Assembly (NCBI GenBank): GCA_046050465.1
Contig: JBJOPS010000050.1
Span: forward strand, 1 to 64,000
DNA length: 64,000 bases
Reading direction: 5' to 3'
Origin: Egaibacter sp046050465
GTDB lineage: Bacteria; Pseudomonadota; Gammaproteobacteria; Burkholderiales; Burkholderiaceae_C
The position numbers were made by a program, and so were the translations under genes. Under the pieces are notes generated by a model. It was not told the DNA's origin. It did no database searches and saw only the letters and a program-made list of their open reading frames with translations. This document shows, in pieces, positions 28,683-36,543 of the stretch; the stretch's first letter is position 1, and each line of letters begins with the position of its first letter.

Positions 28683-29333
28683 ATGAAGCTCAAAAACATC
28701 CTCTTTTATATGCTTTTTATGCCTTCAGCCCTCACCAACTATGCACAGACAGCTATTAATTCAGGAGCAAACAATTCTGCACAAAGCAGCATCACCTCCA
28801 CGCTGCCGCTGCGCAACCTGAGCATCGAGGTGCGGCAGATCAACCAGATCAGCGCCGAGCAGGCCGGCATCTCGGCCCGGGGCAACATCCGGCTGCGGCC
28901 CAACGCGTCGTCCGCCAATGTGGACGTCAACGCACAGCAAAACCAGCAGTCCAGCAACACCAACACGCTGCAGCAGGTGCTGGTGCTGAACGGCCGACGC
29001 GTCGCCGTGGGCTTGCGCAGCAGTGTGCCGCTACGGCTGGTGCAGGCGGTCATTCAAAACGGTGTGCTGGTAATCGTGCCCGGCACGGTGCTGCTGGAGT
29101 CGGGCACCGGTTTCGACGCCATCGCGCGCTGGGAGGGCGGTGACCTGGTGGAGCTGGAGCTGGACGCCTCGCAAGGCAAGGGCGCGGTGATGTCGCAAAC
29201 CACGAGCACCGCCACCTCGCTGATGGTGCCGGTGGGCGAGTGGATCACCGTGGCGCACTCGGATACGCAGGGCAGTGGCCGCTGGTCCAGCCAGGCGCTG
29301 GTGCAGGTTCAGCTGCGCGTAAACATTCGTTGA
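28683..29333 (+). CDS. Exported protein of unknown function
   Basis: A 216-aa protein with a signal-like N-terminus (MKLKNILFYMLFMPSALTNYAQ). The mature part is rich in Ser, Asn and Gln at first (NVDVNAQQNQQSSNTNTLQQ) and then beta-rich (LVLNGRRVAVGLRSSVPLRLVQ and VPVGEWITVAHSD), which would suit a periplasmic or surface beta-sandwich. I do not recognise the family. A secretin-associated or pilus-assembly protein is a possibility suggested only by the composition. The start ATG has GGAGG a few bases upstream. Repeat copy F encodes about residues 14-30, so the signal-peptide cleavage region is repeat-derived. It converges on mltA. Confidence 0.7.
   Translation: MKLKNILFYMLFMPSALTNYAQTAINSGANNSAQSSITSTLPLRNLSIEVRQINQISAEQAGISARGNIRLRPNASSANVDVNAQQNQQSSNTNTLQQVLVLNGRRVAVGLRSSVPLRLVQAVIQNGVLVIVPGTVLLESGTGFDAIARWEGGDLVELELDASQGKGAVMSQTTSTATSLMVPVGEWITVAHSDTQGSGRWSSQALVQVQLRVNIR
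28724..28772 (+). repeat. Dispersed palindromic repeat, copy F (signal-peptide region)
   Basis: TTCAGCCCTCACCAACTATG, then CACAGACAGCTATTAATTCA and GGAGCAAA, matching copy B base for base at most positions (CAGCCCTCATCAAATATACG...AGCTAT...TAGCAAA). The right arm is slightly decayed (GGAGC for ATAGC). Confidence 0.65.
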
Positions 29334-29370
29334 AGCAGCGTTGAAACCTTACTTCGACCCTACTTCGACC

Positions 29371-30552
29371 CTATTTCGGCCACAGCACCCACAACTGCAA
29401 CGGCTGCTTGAGCCGCCCAGCCAGTTCACCCGCCGGCGCACCCGTGCCCACAAAGTAGTCAGCCCGCACGGCGCCCACAATATCGCCACCGGTGTCCTGC
29501 GCCAGCACCAGCCGCTGCAGGCTGACCGCCGGGCCGCTGGAGGCCATCCACACCGGCGTGCCGTAGGGAATGCTCTCCTTGTCCACCGCGATGGAGCGCC
29601 CCGGCGTGAGCGCCACGCCCTGCGCGCCCTTGGGGCCAAACACGGCGTCCGCATCCGTCAGCGCCTCTTCGCGGAAAAACACCGTGCGCGGGTTGGCCCA
29701 CAGCATCTCGTTCACCCGCTGCGGGTTTTGCGCCACCCAGGCCTTGATGCCGGGCCAGGTTCCGTCACGAATCAGCCCCTGATCCAGCAGCCAGCGGCCC
29801 ACACTTTTGTATGGATGATCATTGGAGGCCGCAAACGCCACGCGCACCGTGCGCCGCGAGCCGTCGGCCTCGGTCACCAGCAAACGGCCCGAGCCCTGAA
29901 TCTGCAACACCAGCGCATCCACCGGGTCGGCCAGCCAGGCAATCTCGCGACCACGCAAGGCGGCCTTGGCCTCAGGCAGGGTGTCGATCTCCTGCCGGGT
30001 GAACCACGGTTTGCGGCTGGCCAGCGTAGTGGGCACGCGGTACAGCGGCACCAGAAAACCCGGTTTGGCCACGCGCGAGGCGTCGATCATCGGCTCGAAA
30101 TACCCCGTGAGCAGCCCCTGCGCTGAGCCACCGACAGACGCACTGAGCGGCTCCACCCGGTAAGGCTGCAACCGCTGCATCATCCAGGCGCGCTGCTCCT
30201 GATCGGTGCCAATGCTCAGGCGGCGAACGTCGGCACACAACGGCGCAAACGTGGGACCGGGCCGCTCGCAGCTTTTGGTCCAGGCGTTCCAGGCTTCATG
30301 CAGTTTGTCGTCTCCAAAGCCCGGCAGCTCAGCCCAGCGCACCGGCACCCAGCGGCTTTTGGCTTGCTGCAGCGCGGCGGGCAGGGGGGCTGTGTCGGAC
30401 GGCAGGCCGCTGGTGGACGTGGCGGGGCCAGCAATGTCGGGCGCAGGCCCATGCACGGAGATGGCGCTGCAGCCGGCCAGCGTTCCTACAATCAGGGTGA
30501 TGCGAATGCGCCGCGAAATCAGTCGCGGAATTTGCCACAGGAGTCGGTTCAT
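29371..30552 (-). CDS. mltA: Membrane-bound lytic murein transglycosylase A
   Basis: An outer-membrane lipoprotein that cleaves peptidoglycan between MurNAc and GlcNAc, forming 1,6-anhydro ends. The protein is 393 aa. A basic N-terminus and hydrophobic stretch end in the lipobox LAGC (about residues 25-28). The MltA barrel domain contains GYFEPMIDASR, and near the C-terminus the 3D domain has the aspartates in VLAQDTGGDIVGAVRADYFVGTG. The start at 30552 is the last ATG before the lipobox; the frame could extend to 30633. Its start codon overlaps by 2 nt the start codon of a divergent 52-aa gene, which is unusual. Confidence 0.93.
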   Translation of the reverse strand: MNRLLWQIPRLISRRIRITLIVGTLAGCSAISVHGPAPDIAGPATSTSGLPSDTAPLPAALQQAKSRWVPVRWAELPGFGDDKLHEAWNAWTKSCERPGPTFAPLCADVRRLSIGTDQEQRAWMMQRLQPYRVEPLSASVGGSAQGLLTGYFEPMIDASRVAKPGFLVPLYRVPTTLASRKPWFTRQEIDTLPEAKAALRGREIAWLADPVDALVLQIQGSGRLLVTEADGSRRTVRVAFAASNDHPYKSVGRWLLDQGLIRDGTWPGIKAWVAQNPQRVNEMLWANPRTVFFREEALTDADAVFGPKGAQGVALTPGRSIAVDKESIPYGTPVWMASSGPAVSLQRLVLAQDTGGDIVGAVRADYFVGTGAPAGELAGRLKQPLQLWVLWPK

Positions 30553-30709
30553 GGGTCTGATTTTGCTTGAAGCGCTGGGTGCCGGGCTGGTGCTGGTGCT
30601 GATCGTCTGGTGGACGATGTTCTCGGGGCGCAAAGGCGGGGAGTTGCCGAAGGCACATCAAACCGATGCGCCCGCAGATTCGGACGCCCATTCAAAGACC
30701 CCTGACTAA
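30551..30709 (+). CDS. Small single-span membrane protein, 52 aa
   Basis: A short gene coding for a 52-aa protein: a hydrophobic helix (LILLEALGAGLVLVLIVWW) followed by a polar, charged tail (SGRKGGELPKAHQTDAPADS). A strong ribosome site, AGGAG, stands 7 nt before the ATG and lies inside the first codons of mltA on the other strand. The helix-plus-tail build and the good Shine-Dalgarno support a real gene. I recall similar small proteins annotated as hypothetical in Comamonadaceae but cannot check. Its function is unknown; an association with mltA or cell-wall machinery would be a guess. Confidence 0.6.
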   Translation: MGLILLEALGAGLVLVLIVWWTMFSGRKGGELPKAHQTDAPADSDAHSKTPD

Positions 30710-30729
30710 AGGCCTTAGCAACGCGAATT

Positions 30730-30806
30730 TTTGGCATTTTATAATGCCAAATCGATATCCAGCCCTCATCAAATATACGTGAGCAGCTATATATTTTGTA
30801 GCAAAT
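30730..30806 (+). repeat. Dispersed palindromic repeat, copy B
   Basis: The best-preserved copy. The left hairpin TTTGGCATT / AATGCCAAA has a 4-nt loop, followed by the core ATCGATATCCAGCCCTCATC and the right arm GCAGCTATATATTTTGTAGC. It starts 20 nt after the stop of the 52-aa gene and supplies the last codons and stop of the convergent response-regulator gene. Confidence 0.75.
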
Positions 30807-31416
30807 TGGCCAGCTCGACGGCCGACTTGACTTCCATCTTGTCAAACACGCGGGCGCGGTGAACCTCCACCGTGCGCACGCTGATGTCCAGCTGGTCGGC
30901 GATCAGCTTGTTGGGCAGACCCTCCACCACCAACCACATCACGCCGCGCTCGCGCTCGGTCAGCTCGGCCAGCCTGCGCTGCACCAGCGCCTTTTTGCCC
31001 ACCGTTTGCAGGTATTGGCCGGACAGCGCAATCGCCTGCTCGATGCGATCCACCAGCGCATTGTCGGAAAACGGCTTCTCGCAAAAATCAAATGCGCCGC
31101 GCTTGACCGCGTCCACCGCGGTCGGCACATCGGCGTGGCCGGTCAAAAAAATCACCGGCATGGCCTGAATCAGCCCGCGCTCGATCAGCGTGTCAAACAG
31201 CGCCAGCCCGCTCAGGCCCGGCATGCGCACATCGAGCAACAGGCAGCAAGGTTCTGTGGTCTGCACGCGCCCCGCACGAAGCTGCTCATCAAACACCTGC
31301 GCGCTCTCAAATGCTTCGCTGGGCAGCCGCCGCGTGCGCAACAGCCAGGCCAGTGCCTCACGCACGCTGGCATCGTCATCAACGATGAAGACGGTGGCAT
31401 TCAGCGTGGGTTGCAT
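30787..31416 (-). CDS. FixJ/NarL-type response regulator
   Basis: A 209-aa two-component regulator. The receiver domain has the DDD acidic pocket at 13-15, the phosphorylation site Asp62 in LLLDVRMPGLSG, and KPF near residue 116. The C-terminal LuxR-type helix-turn-helix reads LTERERGVMWLVVEGLPNKLIADQLDISVRTVEVHRARVFDKM. No histidine kinase gene lies next to it in the window, so it is an orphan; this receiver subfamily (FixJ/TodT-like) normally pairs with a PAS-type kinase. The final residues (NLLQNI) and the stop codon are encoded by repeat copy B. Confidence 0.9.
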   Translation of the reverse strand: MQPTLNATVFIVDDDASVREALAWLLRTRRLPSEAFESAQVFDEQLRAGRVQTTEPCCLLLDVRMPGLSGLALFDTLIERGLIQAMPVIFLTGHADVPTAVDAVKRGAFDFCEKPFSDNALVDRIEQAIALSGQYLQTVGKKALVQRRLAELTERERGVMWLVVEGLPNKLIADQLDISVRTVEVHRARVFDKMEVKSAVELANLLQNI

Positions 31417-31425
31417 GCCGTTAGT

Positions 31426-31839
31426 CTAGCGTTTGACATCCCGGGGGATGGCGTAGGTGCCCACCACATGCGCCACCAGCTCGTCGCCACCTTCCGAATA
31501 CAGCGACACCTCGCCCACTGCCAGCGTTTTTCCCAGCTTGATAAGTTTGCACACGCCGATGATGGCTTTGTCGGCCGACGGTTTGCGCAGGAAGTTGATG
31601 CTCAGGCTGGTGGTGAGGGCCAGTGGAACAATGCCGATTTCGCCCAGAACGGCGATGTACAGCGCCACATCCGCCACCGTCATCATCACCGGGCCCGACA
31701 CCGTGCCCCCGGGGCGCAACTCATCAATGCCAATCGCATGCCGGACCGTTGCAGACATGCTGCCCACCGCTTCGATGGTGCATTTGGTCTGCGGGAATTC
31801 CTCCTTGATGAAGGCGGAGATTTCTGATTTGGTTGGCAT
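31426..31839 (-). CDS. PaaI-family thioesterase (hotdog fold)
   Basis: A 137-aa single hotdog-domain protein. The HAIGIDELRPGGTVSGPVMMTVADVALYIAVL segment is the family core with the conserved helix, and SLSINFLRKP is the next strand pair. Members hydrolyse acyl- or aryl-CoA thioesters. The ATG at 31839 (MPTKSEISAFIKEEFP) is preferred over the longer frame from 31887. It lies 9 nt upstream of the response-regulator gene on the same strand, so the two may be co-transcribed. The substrate is unknown. Confidence 0.85.
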   Translation of the reverse strand: MPTKSEISAFIKEEFPQTKCTIEAVGSMSATVRHAIGIDELRPGGTVSGPVMMTVADVALYIAVLGEIGIVPLALTTSLSINFLRKPSADKAIIGVCKLIKLGKTLAVGEVSLYSEGGDELVAHVVGTYAIPRDVKR

Positions 31840-32034
31840 GAGCGACTGTGAGTAATGTTTGAGCAAGGCGTGCCATACTGTCAGCACTTCGGTCGGGCAG
31901 AAGTTTAGGCGCTATCAGACTATCAGAGCAAACTGGATGGCATTTGCATACTCTGAGTGTGAACACGTCCCTTGTATTCGAACTCGGGCTCAGGCACCAA
32001 AGCTCAATAGTGGCGCATCCATGTTTCGTGCAGG

Positions 32035-32238
32035 GGAAGATCAGTCAGTCCACCCGCACGGCGCTGTCGCCCCGATTTGTGCCGCACGAAATGTTTCAGG
32101 TGGCCGGGATTTCGCGCACGCCTTCGGGCAAGAAGCAGGAACTGCCAGCCAAAAAACTGCTGCTGGGCCAACCCGGGTTGTATGGACTGGTATGCCGCGC
32201 TGGCCACACAACGAGCGGTCAGCATCCCGGTCACCTGA
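32035..32238 (+). pseudogene. Remnant of acetoacetyl-CoA synthetase, 3' end only
   Basis: The plus strand encodes STRTALSPRFVPHEMFQVAG, then ISRTPSGKKQELPAKKLLLGQ, which is the C-terminal AMP-binding tail of acetoacetate-CoA ligases (RHVPDEI...RT.SGK..E.PVKKLLLGQ). Just after GQ the frame changes, and from 32170 the next frame reads NPGCMDWYAALATQRAV to a TGA at 32236-32238, which is the known last part of the same protein. The residues that should join the two (VEKVVNRDAMA-like) are missing, so a small deletion at about 32169 shifted the frame. The 5' part of the gene is gone. The sequence upstream to 31840 holds no other gene that I can see. Confidence 0.75.
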
Positions 32239-32255
32239 AGAACTTGAGAGGCGCT

Positions 32256-33248
32256 TCAGGCGCCTTCGGGCTTGATCTGTGCGCGTGCAATCACCGGCTT
32301 CCAGCGCGCCTGCTCGGCCCTGATGAAGGCGTCGAACTCGGCGCCGGTGTTGCCGACTGCCTGTGCCGTATCAATAGCCAGTTTCTCTTTGACGACGTTG
32401 CCACGGGTGGCCTTGATGGCCTCGGCCTCCAGTTTCGCGATATTGGCCTTGTGCCACTTGGAAGGTGCCAGCAGGCCATACCACTGTGTCATCTCGAAAC
32501 CCTTGTAGCCCTGCTCGGCAACGGTGGGCACATCGGGCAGTTGCGGCAGGCGTGTGGCTGTGCCGGTTGCGATGCAGCGCAGCTTGCCGGCCTTGATGAA
32601 CTGCAGCAACGCGGGAGCGCCCACAGACGCGGCGTCCAGACGGCCTGCCATCAGGTCGGTGAGCATCGGGCCGGTGCCACGGTAGGGCACGTGCAGCACA
32701 AAGGTTTCAGAGACCATCTTCAAATACTCAAACGCCAGATGCCCGGCGCTGCCGTTACCCGCCGAGCCGTAGTTCAGCTGACCGGGTTTGGACTTGGCGT
32801 AGGCCACGAATTCCTTGAGGTTCTTGACCGGCAGGTCCGGGTGCACCACATACAGGCTGGGTACTTTGGACACCAGGGTCACCGGGACAAAGTCTTTCGC
32901 GGCGTCGTAAGGCAGCTTGGGGAAGATGTAGGGATTGACCGCCAGCGTGCCAATGTGGCCCAGGATCAGGGTGTGGTCGTCGGTCGAGTTGGCCACTTCC
33001 TGCATGGCGATGTTGCCGGCGGCACCGGGCTTGTTGTCCACAAAGACATTCTGGCCGATGGTCTTGGCCATCTCGCCGGCTACGGCACGGGCCACGATTT
33101 CGGAGCTGCCGCCAGGCGCAAACGGCACCACCAGACGCAGGGGCTTGGCCGGCCAGGCCTGTGAGCGGGCCTGTGGCAGCCACAAACTGGAGGCAGCGGC
33201 GGCACCCACCGTGAGCAAACTGCGGCGGTTGAAGTTCAGTGGGGTCAT
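32256..33248 (-). CDS. Bug-family (TctC) tripartite tricarboxylate transporter binding protein
   Basis: A 330-aa periplasmic solute-binding protein of the very large Bug family. It has a Tat-like or Sec signal (NRRSLLTVGAAAASSLWLPQARSQA). The mature domain begins WPAKPLRLVVPFAPGGSSEIVAR and shows the family features NKPGAAGNIAMQEVA, YGSAGNGSAGHLAFEYLK and VPYRGTGPMLTDLMAGRLD. Bug proteins bind carboxylates and related small acids. No TctA/TctB membrane genes are near. It diverges from a TctDE-type two-component operon across 103 nt, so it may be controlled by that pair. Confidence 0.9.
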   Translation of the reverse strand: MTPLNFNRRSLLTVGAAAASSLWLPQARSQAWPAKPLRLVVPFAPGGSSEIVARAVAGEMAKTIGQNVFVDNKPGAAGNIAMQEVANSTDDHTLILGHIGTLAVNPYIFPKLPYDAAKDFVPVTLVSKVPSLYVVHPDLPVKNLKEFVAYAKSKPGQLNYGSAGNGSAGHLAFEYLKMVSETFVLHVPYRGTGPMLTDLMAGRLDAASVGAPALLQFIKAGKLRCIATGTATRLPQLPDVPTVAEQGYKGFEMTQWYGLLAPSKWHKANIAKLEAEAIKATRGNVVKEKLAIDTAQAVGNTGAEFDAFIRAEQARWKPVIARAQIKPEGA

Positions 33249-33351
33249 CGGGCGTCTCCTGGATTTTTAAGAAAGAGGCGCCTATGGTGCCGCAAGTAAC
33301 CTATCAATTGCCTTTCAACCAGGTCGTTCCCGGGGCAGGATAATCCGGGGC

Positions 33352-34026
33352 ATGCGAATCCTGTTGGCAGAAGATGAGCACGCTCTGGGCGAGTGGTTGG
33401 CCAAGGCGCTTGAGCAAAGTGGCTACCGTGTGGACTGGCGTGATGACGGCCGTCTGGTTGAGCGTGCCCTGGTGGATCACGATTACGACGCCGTGATACT
33501 GGATCTCGGATTGCCGGGGCGCAGCGGCAACGATATTTTGCGGCGATTGCGTGCGCAGGACAAACGGCTGCCGGTTCTCATCCTGACGGCGCGGGACTCG
33601 CTGACTGAACGGGTGAACACCCTGAATGAGGGCGCAGATGACTTTCTGGTCAAGCCGTTTGCACTGGCTGAGCTGGAAGCGCGACTGACGGCATTGATGC
33701 GCCGCGCCCGTGGCAACGAGCATCCCCGCTTTGCGTGCGGGCCACTGCAGTTTGACACGGTCTCCCGCCAGTTCACGCTGGGCCTGGAGATTCTTCCGCT
33801 GTCACCACGCGAGCACGCGTTGCTCAAGGCGTTGATCCAGCGCAGCGGCGAACCGCTATCCCGCCAGCAGGTCATGGACCGCGTATTCAGTGACGAGGAA
33901 GATGTGCAGCCCAGCGTCATTGACGTTCTGGTGCACCGGCTGCGCAAGCGGCTGGACCAAAGCGGCGTGCGTATTCAGACTTACCGAGGCTTGGGTTATG
34001 TCCTGGAACTGGGTTCGCCGGGCTAG
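33352..34026 (+). CDS. OmpR-family response regulator, TctD-like
   Basis: A 224-aa regulator. The receiver domain (MRILLAEDEHALGEWLAKAL) has Asp51 in VILDLGLPG as the phosphorylation site and the conserved Lys in DDFLVKPFAL. A winged-helix DNA-binding domain follows (LSPREHALLKALIQRSGEPLS...VIDVLVHRLRKRLDQSGVRIQTYRGLGYVLE). The kinase gene overlaps its 3' end by 29 nt. The TctD subfamily controls tricarboxylate uptake in Salmonella, and homologues sit beside Bug genes in Bordetella. The divergent Bug gene and the Bug gene at the operon end are probable targets or partners. Confidence 0.92.
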   Translation: MRILLAEDEHALGEWLAKALEQSGYRVDWRDDGRLVERALVDHDYDAVILDLGLPGRSGNDILRRLRAQDKRLPVLILTARDSLTERVNTLNEGADDFLVKPFALAELEARLTALMRRARGNEHPRFACGPLQFDTVSRQFTLGLEILPLSPREHALLKALIQRSGEPLSRQQVMDRVFSDEEDVQPSVIDVLVHRLRKRLDQSGVRIQTYRGLGYVLELGSPG

Positions 34027-35386
34027 CATCCGGGTCAGGTTGCTGGCCCTGCTGTTGCCCGCGATGGCGCTGGTGACAGCGGCCAGCCTGTGGTTGACAC
34101 GCGCCGACGCCGTCTCCTCGGCCAACGCCGCCTACGACCGTTCACTGCTCGGGGCCATCAAGGCGCTTGATTTGAATGTGTCAACCGCCTCAGGCGGCTT
34201 GTCGGTTGAACTTCCCTATCGTCTTTTTGAGTTTTTTCAGCTCACGGCGACCGGGAACGTCTATTTCAGGGTGGCAACCGCCGACAGCCTGGTGGAAATC
34301 GGCAATCCGGATCTGCCACCTCCGCCATCTGCATTGCGCACCGGACAGCCCATGTTTTATGACGCCACCTATTTTGGTGAATCGGTGCGTGTCGGCGCTT
34401 TTATGCGACCGCTGGAGCAACCCCTCAATGGGGGAGGCGAGCCGCAGCTGGTGATTCAGGTCGCAGAAAGCACGTCATCGCGTGAGCAGTTCACCGCCAC
34501 TTTCGTACGGCGTGCCGCGGTGCGGGACATCTTGCTGCTGGTCTTGATGAGTGCAGCGGTGGTGATGGGGCTGACGGTGGCACTCAGGCCGATGGCGCAA
34601 CTGGCCGCCCAGACAAGAGCCCGGGCACCTGACGATCTGCGTCCCCTGCAAGCAGGTGATTTGCCAGGCGACATACGACCCCTGGTTGATGCCATCAACC
34701 AGCAACTGGAACGGACCAGCCAGTTGATGGCCGAGCGCCGGGGGTTTATCGACGATGCCTCCCACCAGTTGCGCACGCCACTGACCATCCTGCGTGCTCA
34801 GCTCGACTACGTCTTGCGTGAGCCGGACCCAGCGCAGCGGCAACTGGCTCTTGAGGCCCTGTCTGAGGAACTGGGCAACACCATTCGTGCGACCAATCAG
34901 CTCCTCACGCTGGCACGAACCGATGCCGCCAGACCACAGCGGGAACGGTTTGACATGGGCGATCTGGCGCGGGAAGTCGCGCTGGAGTTGTTGCCGCTGG
35001 CTCGCGCACGTGGCATGGATTTTGGTGTGGATGAGCGGGCCGAGCCGCTGCAAGCCGAGGGTGACCGGGGAATGCTTCAGCATGCCCTGATCAACATTGC
35101 GCACAATGCGATTCAGCATGGCCGGCCACAAGGCGTGGTCACACTGCAGGTGGCCGCAGATCAACTTGGTTTCAGCCTGCAGGTGATTGATAACGGATTC
35201 GGTATGGACCCGGACGTGCTGAACCGTCTTGGCCAGCGATTTGTCAAAAGCCGGGGTAGCCGCGGTTCCGGGCTGGGGCTGGCAATTGCGCACTCCGTGA
35301 TTGAGCGGCATGCCGGACGCCTGCGCATTGAGCCAGCCCAGGCCGCCGGCGGCTTGTGTGTTGCATTGTGGTGGCCCCGATCATGA
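33998..35386 (+). CDS. Sensor histidine kinase, TctE-like
   Basis: An inner-membrane sensor kinase of 462 aa. A first membrane helix (VRLLALLLPAMALVTAASLWL), a periplasmic domain of about 140 residues and a second helix (ILLLVLMSAAVVMGLTVAL) precede a HAMP-like linker. The HisKA box is DDASHQLRTPLTILRAQLDYVL with His256, and the ATPase has NIAHNAIQH, DNGFGMD and GSRGSGLGLAIAHSVIERHAG. The ATG at 33998 lies inside the regulator gene (29-nt overlap). The stop codon overlaps the ATG of the downstream Bug gene (ATGA), so kinase and Bug protein are made in step. The periplasmic domain may sense a ligand through the Bug protein. Confidence 0.9.
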   Translation: MSWNWVRRASIRVRLLALLLPAMALVTAASLWLTRADAVSSANAAYDRSLLGAIKALDLNVSTASGGLSVELPYRLFEFFQLTATGNVYFRVATADSLVEIGNPDLPPPPSALRTGQPMFYDATYFGESVRVGAFMRPLEQPLNGGGEPQLVIQVAESTSSREQFTATFVRRAAVRDILLLVLMSAAVVMGLTVALRPMAQLAAQTRARAPDDLRPLQAGDLPGDIRPLVDAINQQLERTSQLMAERRGFIDDASHQLRTPLTILRAQLDYVLREPDPAQRQLALEALSEELGNTIRATNQLLTLARTDAARPQRERFDMGDLAREVALELLPLARARGMDFGVDERAEPLQAEGDRGMLQHALINIAHNAIQHGRPQGVVTLQVAADQLGFSLQVIDNGFGMDPDVLNRLGQRFVKSRGSRGSGLGLAIAHSVIERHAGRLRIEPAQAAGGLCVALWWPRS

Positions 35387-36345
35387 AACGCCTGCTCCTT
35401 TTGTTGAGTTTCCAGGTTGTGCTGGCACACGCAGGCGTGCTTGAAGGGGCGCGCTGCATTGCCCCTGCCAAGCCGGGTGGTGGCTTTGACCTGACCTGCC
35501 AGCTGGCACGTTCTGCCTTGCAGGAAGCGGGCCTTACCCCCGTGCCTTTGCCCATCGTGTATCAGCCCGGGGGTATTGGCGCCCTGGCGTTCAAAAGTGC
35601 AGTGACGCAACGACCCACGGACGGCCATGCCATCGTCGCGTTTTCTTCTGGCTCCCTGCTCAATCTGGCACAGGGCCGCTTCGGTCCCTATACGTCCCGC
35701 GATGTGCGCTGGATTGCCAGTCTGGGACTGGACTACGGCGTGATTGCTGTACGACAAGATGCCCCTTTCAAGACATTGGCTCAGCTTTTGAGTGCGTTGC
35801 GTGACACTCCGAACCGCATCGTTTTTGGCGCCGGGGGCTCCATCGGCAGTCAGGACTGGATGAAGGCGGCGTTGCTGGCACGGGCCGCTGGCGTGAGCCA
35901 CAAGGTGATGCGTTTCGTGGCATTTGAAGGCGGTGGGGAGGCGCTGACTGCTCTGCGCGGCGATCATGTCCAGGTGTTGGCCGGAGATGCTGCCGAGGTA
36001 GCCCGGCAGATCGATCAGGGCGCCCAAATCCGCGTTTTGGCGGTGCTGGCGGCAGAACGTTTGCCCGGTCGCTGGGCCCAGACTCCTACCGCCAGAGAGC
36101 AGGGATTTGATATTCGATGGCCCATTGTGCGCGGGCTGTACGTCGGGCCGGGGGTAAGTGATCGCGACCGGAGCGAGTGGGTTGATGTATGGACCCGGGC
36201 GATGACCCATTCGTCCCTGCCACGGGAACTGGCCCGTGCAGGCTTTCAGCCGGCGTGGATGACGGGAGCCGAGCTGGAGACGCTTGTCAACAAACAGATG
36301 GTGGAATATCGCCAGCTCGCCATTGAGTTTGGAGTTTCCCGTTGA
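35383..36345 (+). CDS. Bug-like periplasmic binding protein, probable co-sensor
   Basis: A 320-aa TctC-type protein with signal peptide MKRLLLLLSFQVVLAHAG. It keeps the fold of the family (IAPAKPGGGFDLTCQLARSALQEAG, YQPGGIGALAFKSAV, FGAGGSIGSQDWMKAALLAR) but is more divergent than the Bug proteins at 32256 and 49524. Instead of the usual VPFAPGG it has APAKPGGGFD. Translation is coupled to the kinase gene by an ATGA overlap and no transporter genes follow. In Bordetella, BctC is known to signal to the BctDE kinase system, so a ligand-sensing role next to the kinase is a reasonable inference. It could equally be a plain binding protein of a TctAB system elsewhere. Confidence 0.85.
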   Translation: MKRLLLLLSFQVVLAHAGVLEGARCIAPAKPGGGFDLTCQLARSALQEAGLTPVPLPIVYQPGGIGALAFKSAVTQRPTDGHAIVAFSSGSLLNLAQGRFGPYTSRDVRWIASLGLDYGVIAVRQDAPFKTLAQLLSALRDTPNRIVFGAGGSIGSQDWMKAALLARAAGVSHKVMRFVAFEGGGEALTALRGDHVQVLAGDAAEVARQIDQGAQIRVLAVLAAERLPGRWAQTPTAREQGFDIRWPIVRGLYVGPGVSDRDRSEWVDVWTRAMTHSSLPRELARAGFQPAWMTGAELETLVNKQMVEYRQLAIEFGVSR

Positions 36346-36543
36346 AACTGAATAGCTCAACGATCAAACTAAACTATAGGGCGCAGCGTCGCCCGGTTGT
36401 TGTCTACGTTCATCTGGTGAAGTATGCGCCTGACGTATATCTGGGTGCAAAACCATTGATTGTCTGTGCAAGCGTGCGGCGCTAATATCCGAGATGAACG
36501 AGTGCTGTTGACGCACTTCCAACCCCATACCGAAAGACACCCC

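Noticed and set aside
31944..33164. A 406-aa plus-strand frame over the Bug gene
   Set aside because: Only its short stretch at 32035-32170 is meaningful, as the remnant of acetoacetyl-CoA synthetase; the rest is antisense to a Bug gene.
35161..36360. A 399-aa minus-strand frame opposite kinase and Bug genes
   Set aside because: No domain, and both genes on the other strand are well supported.
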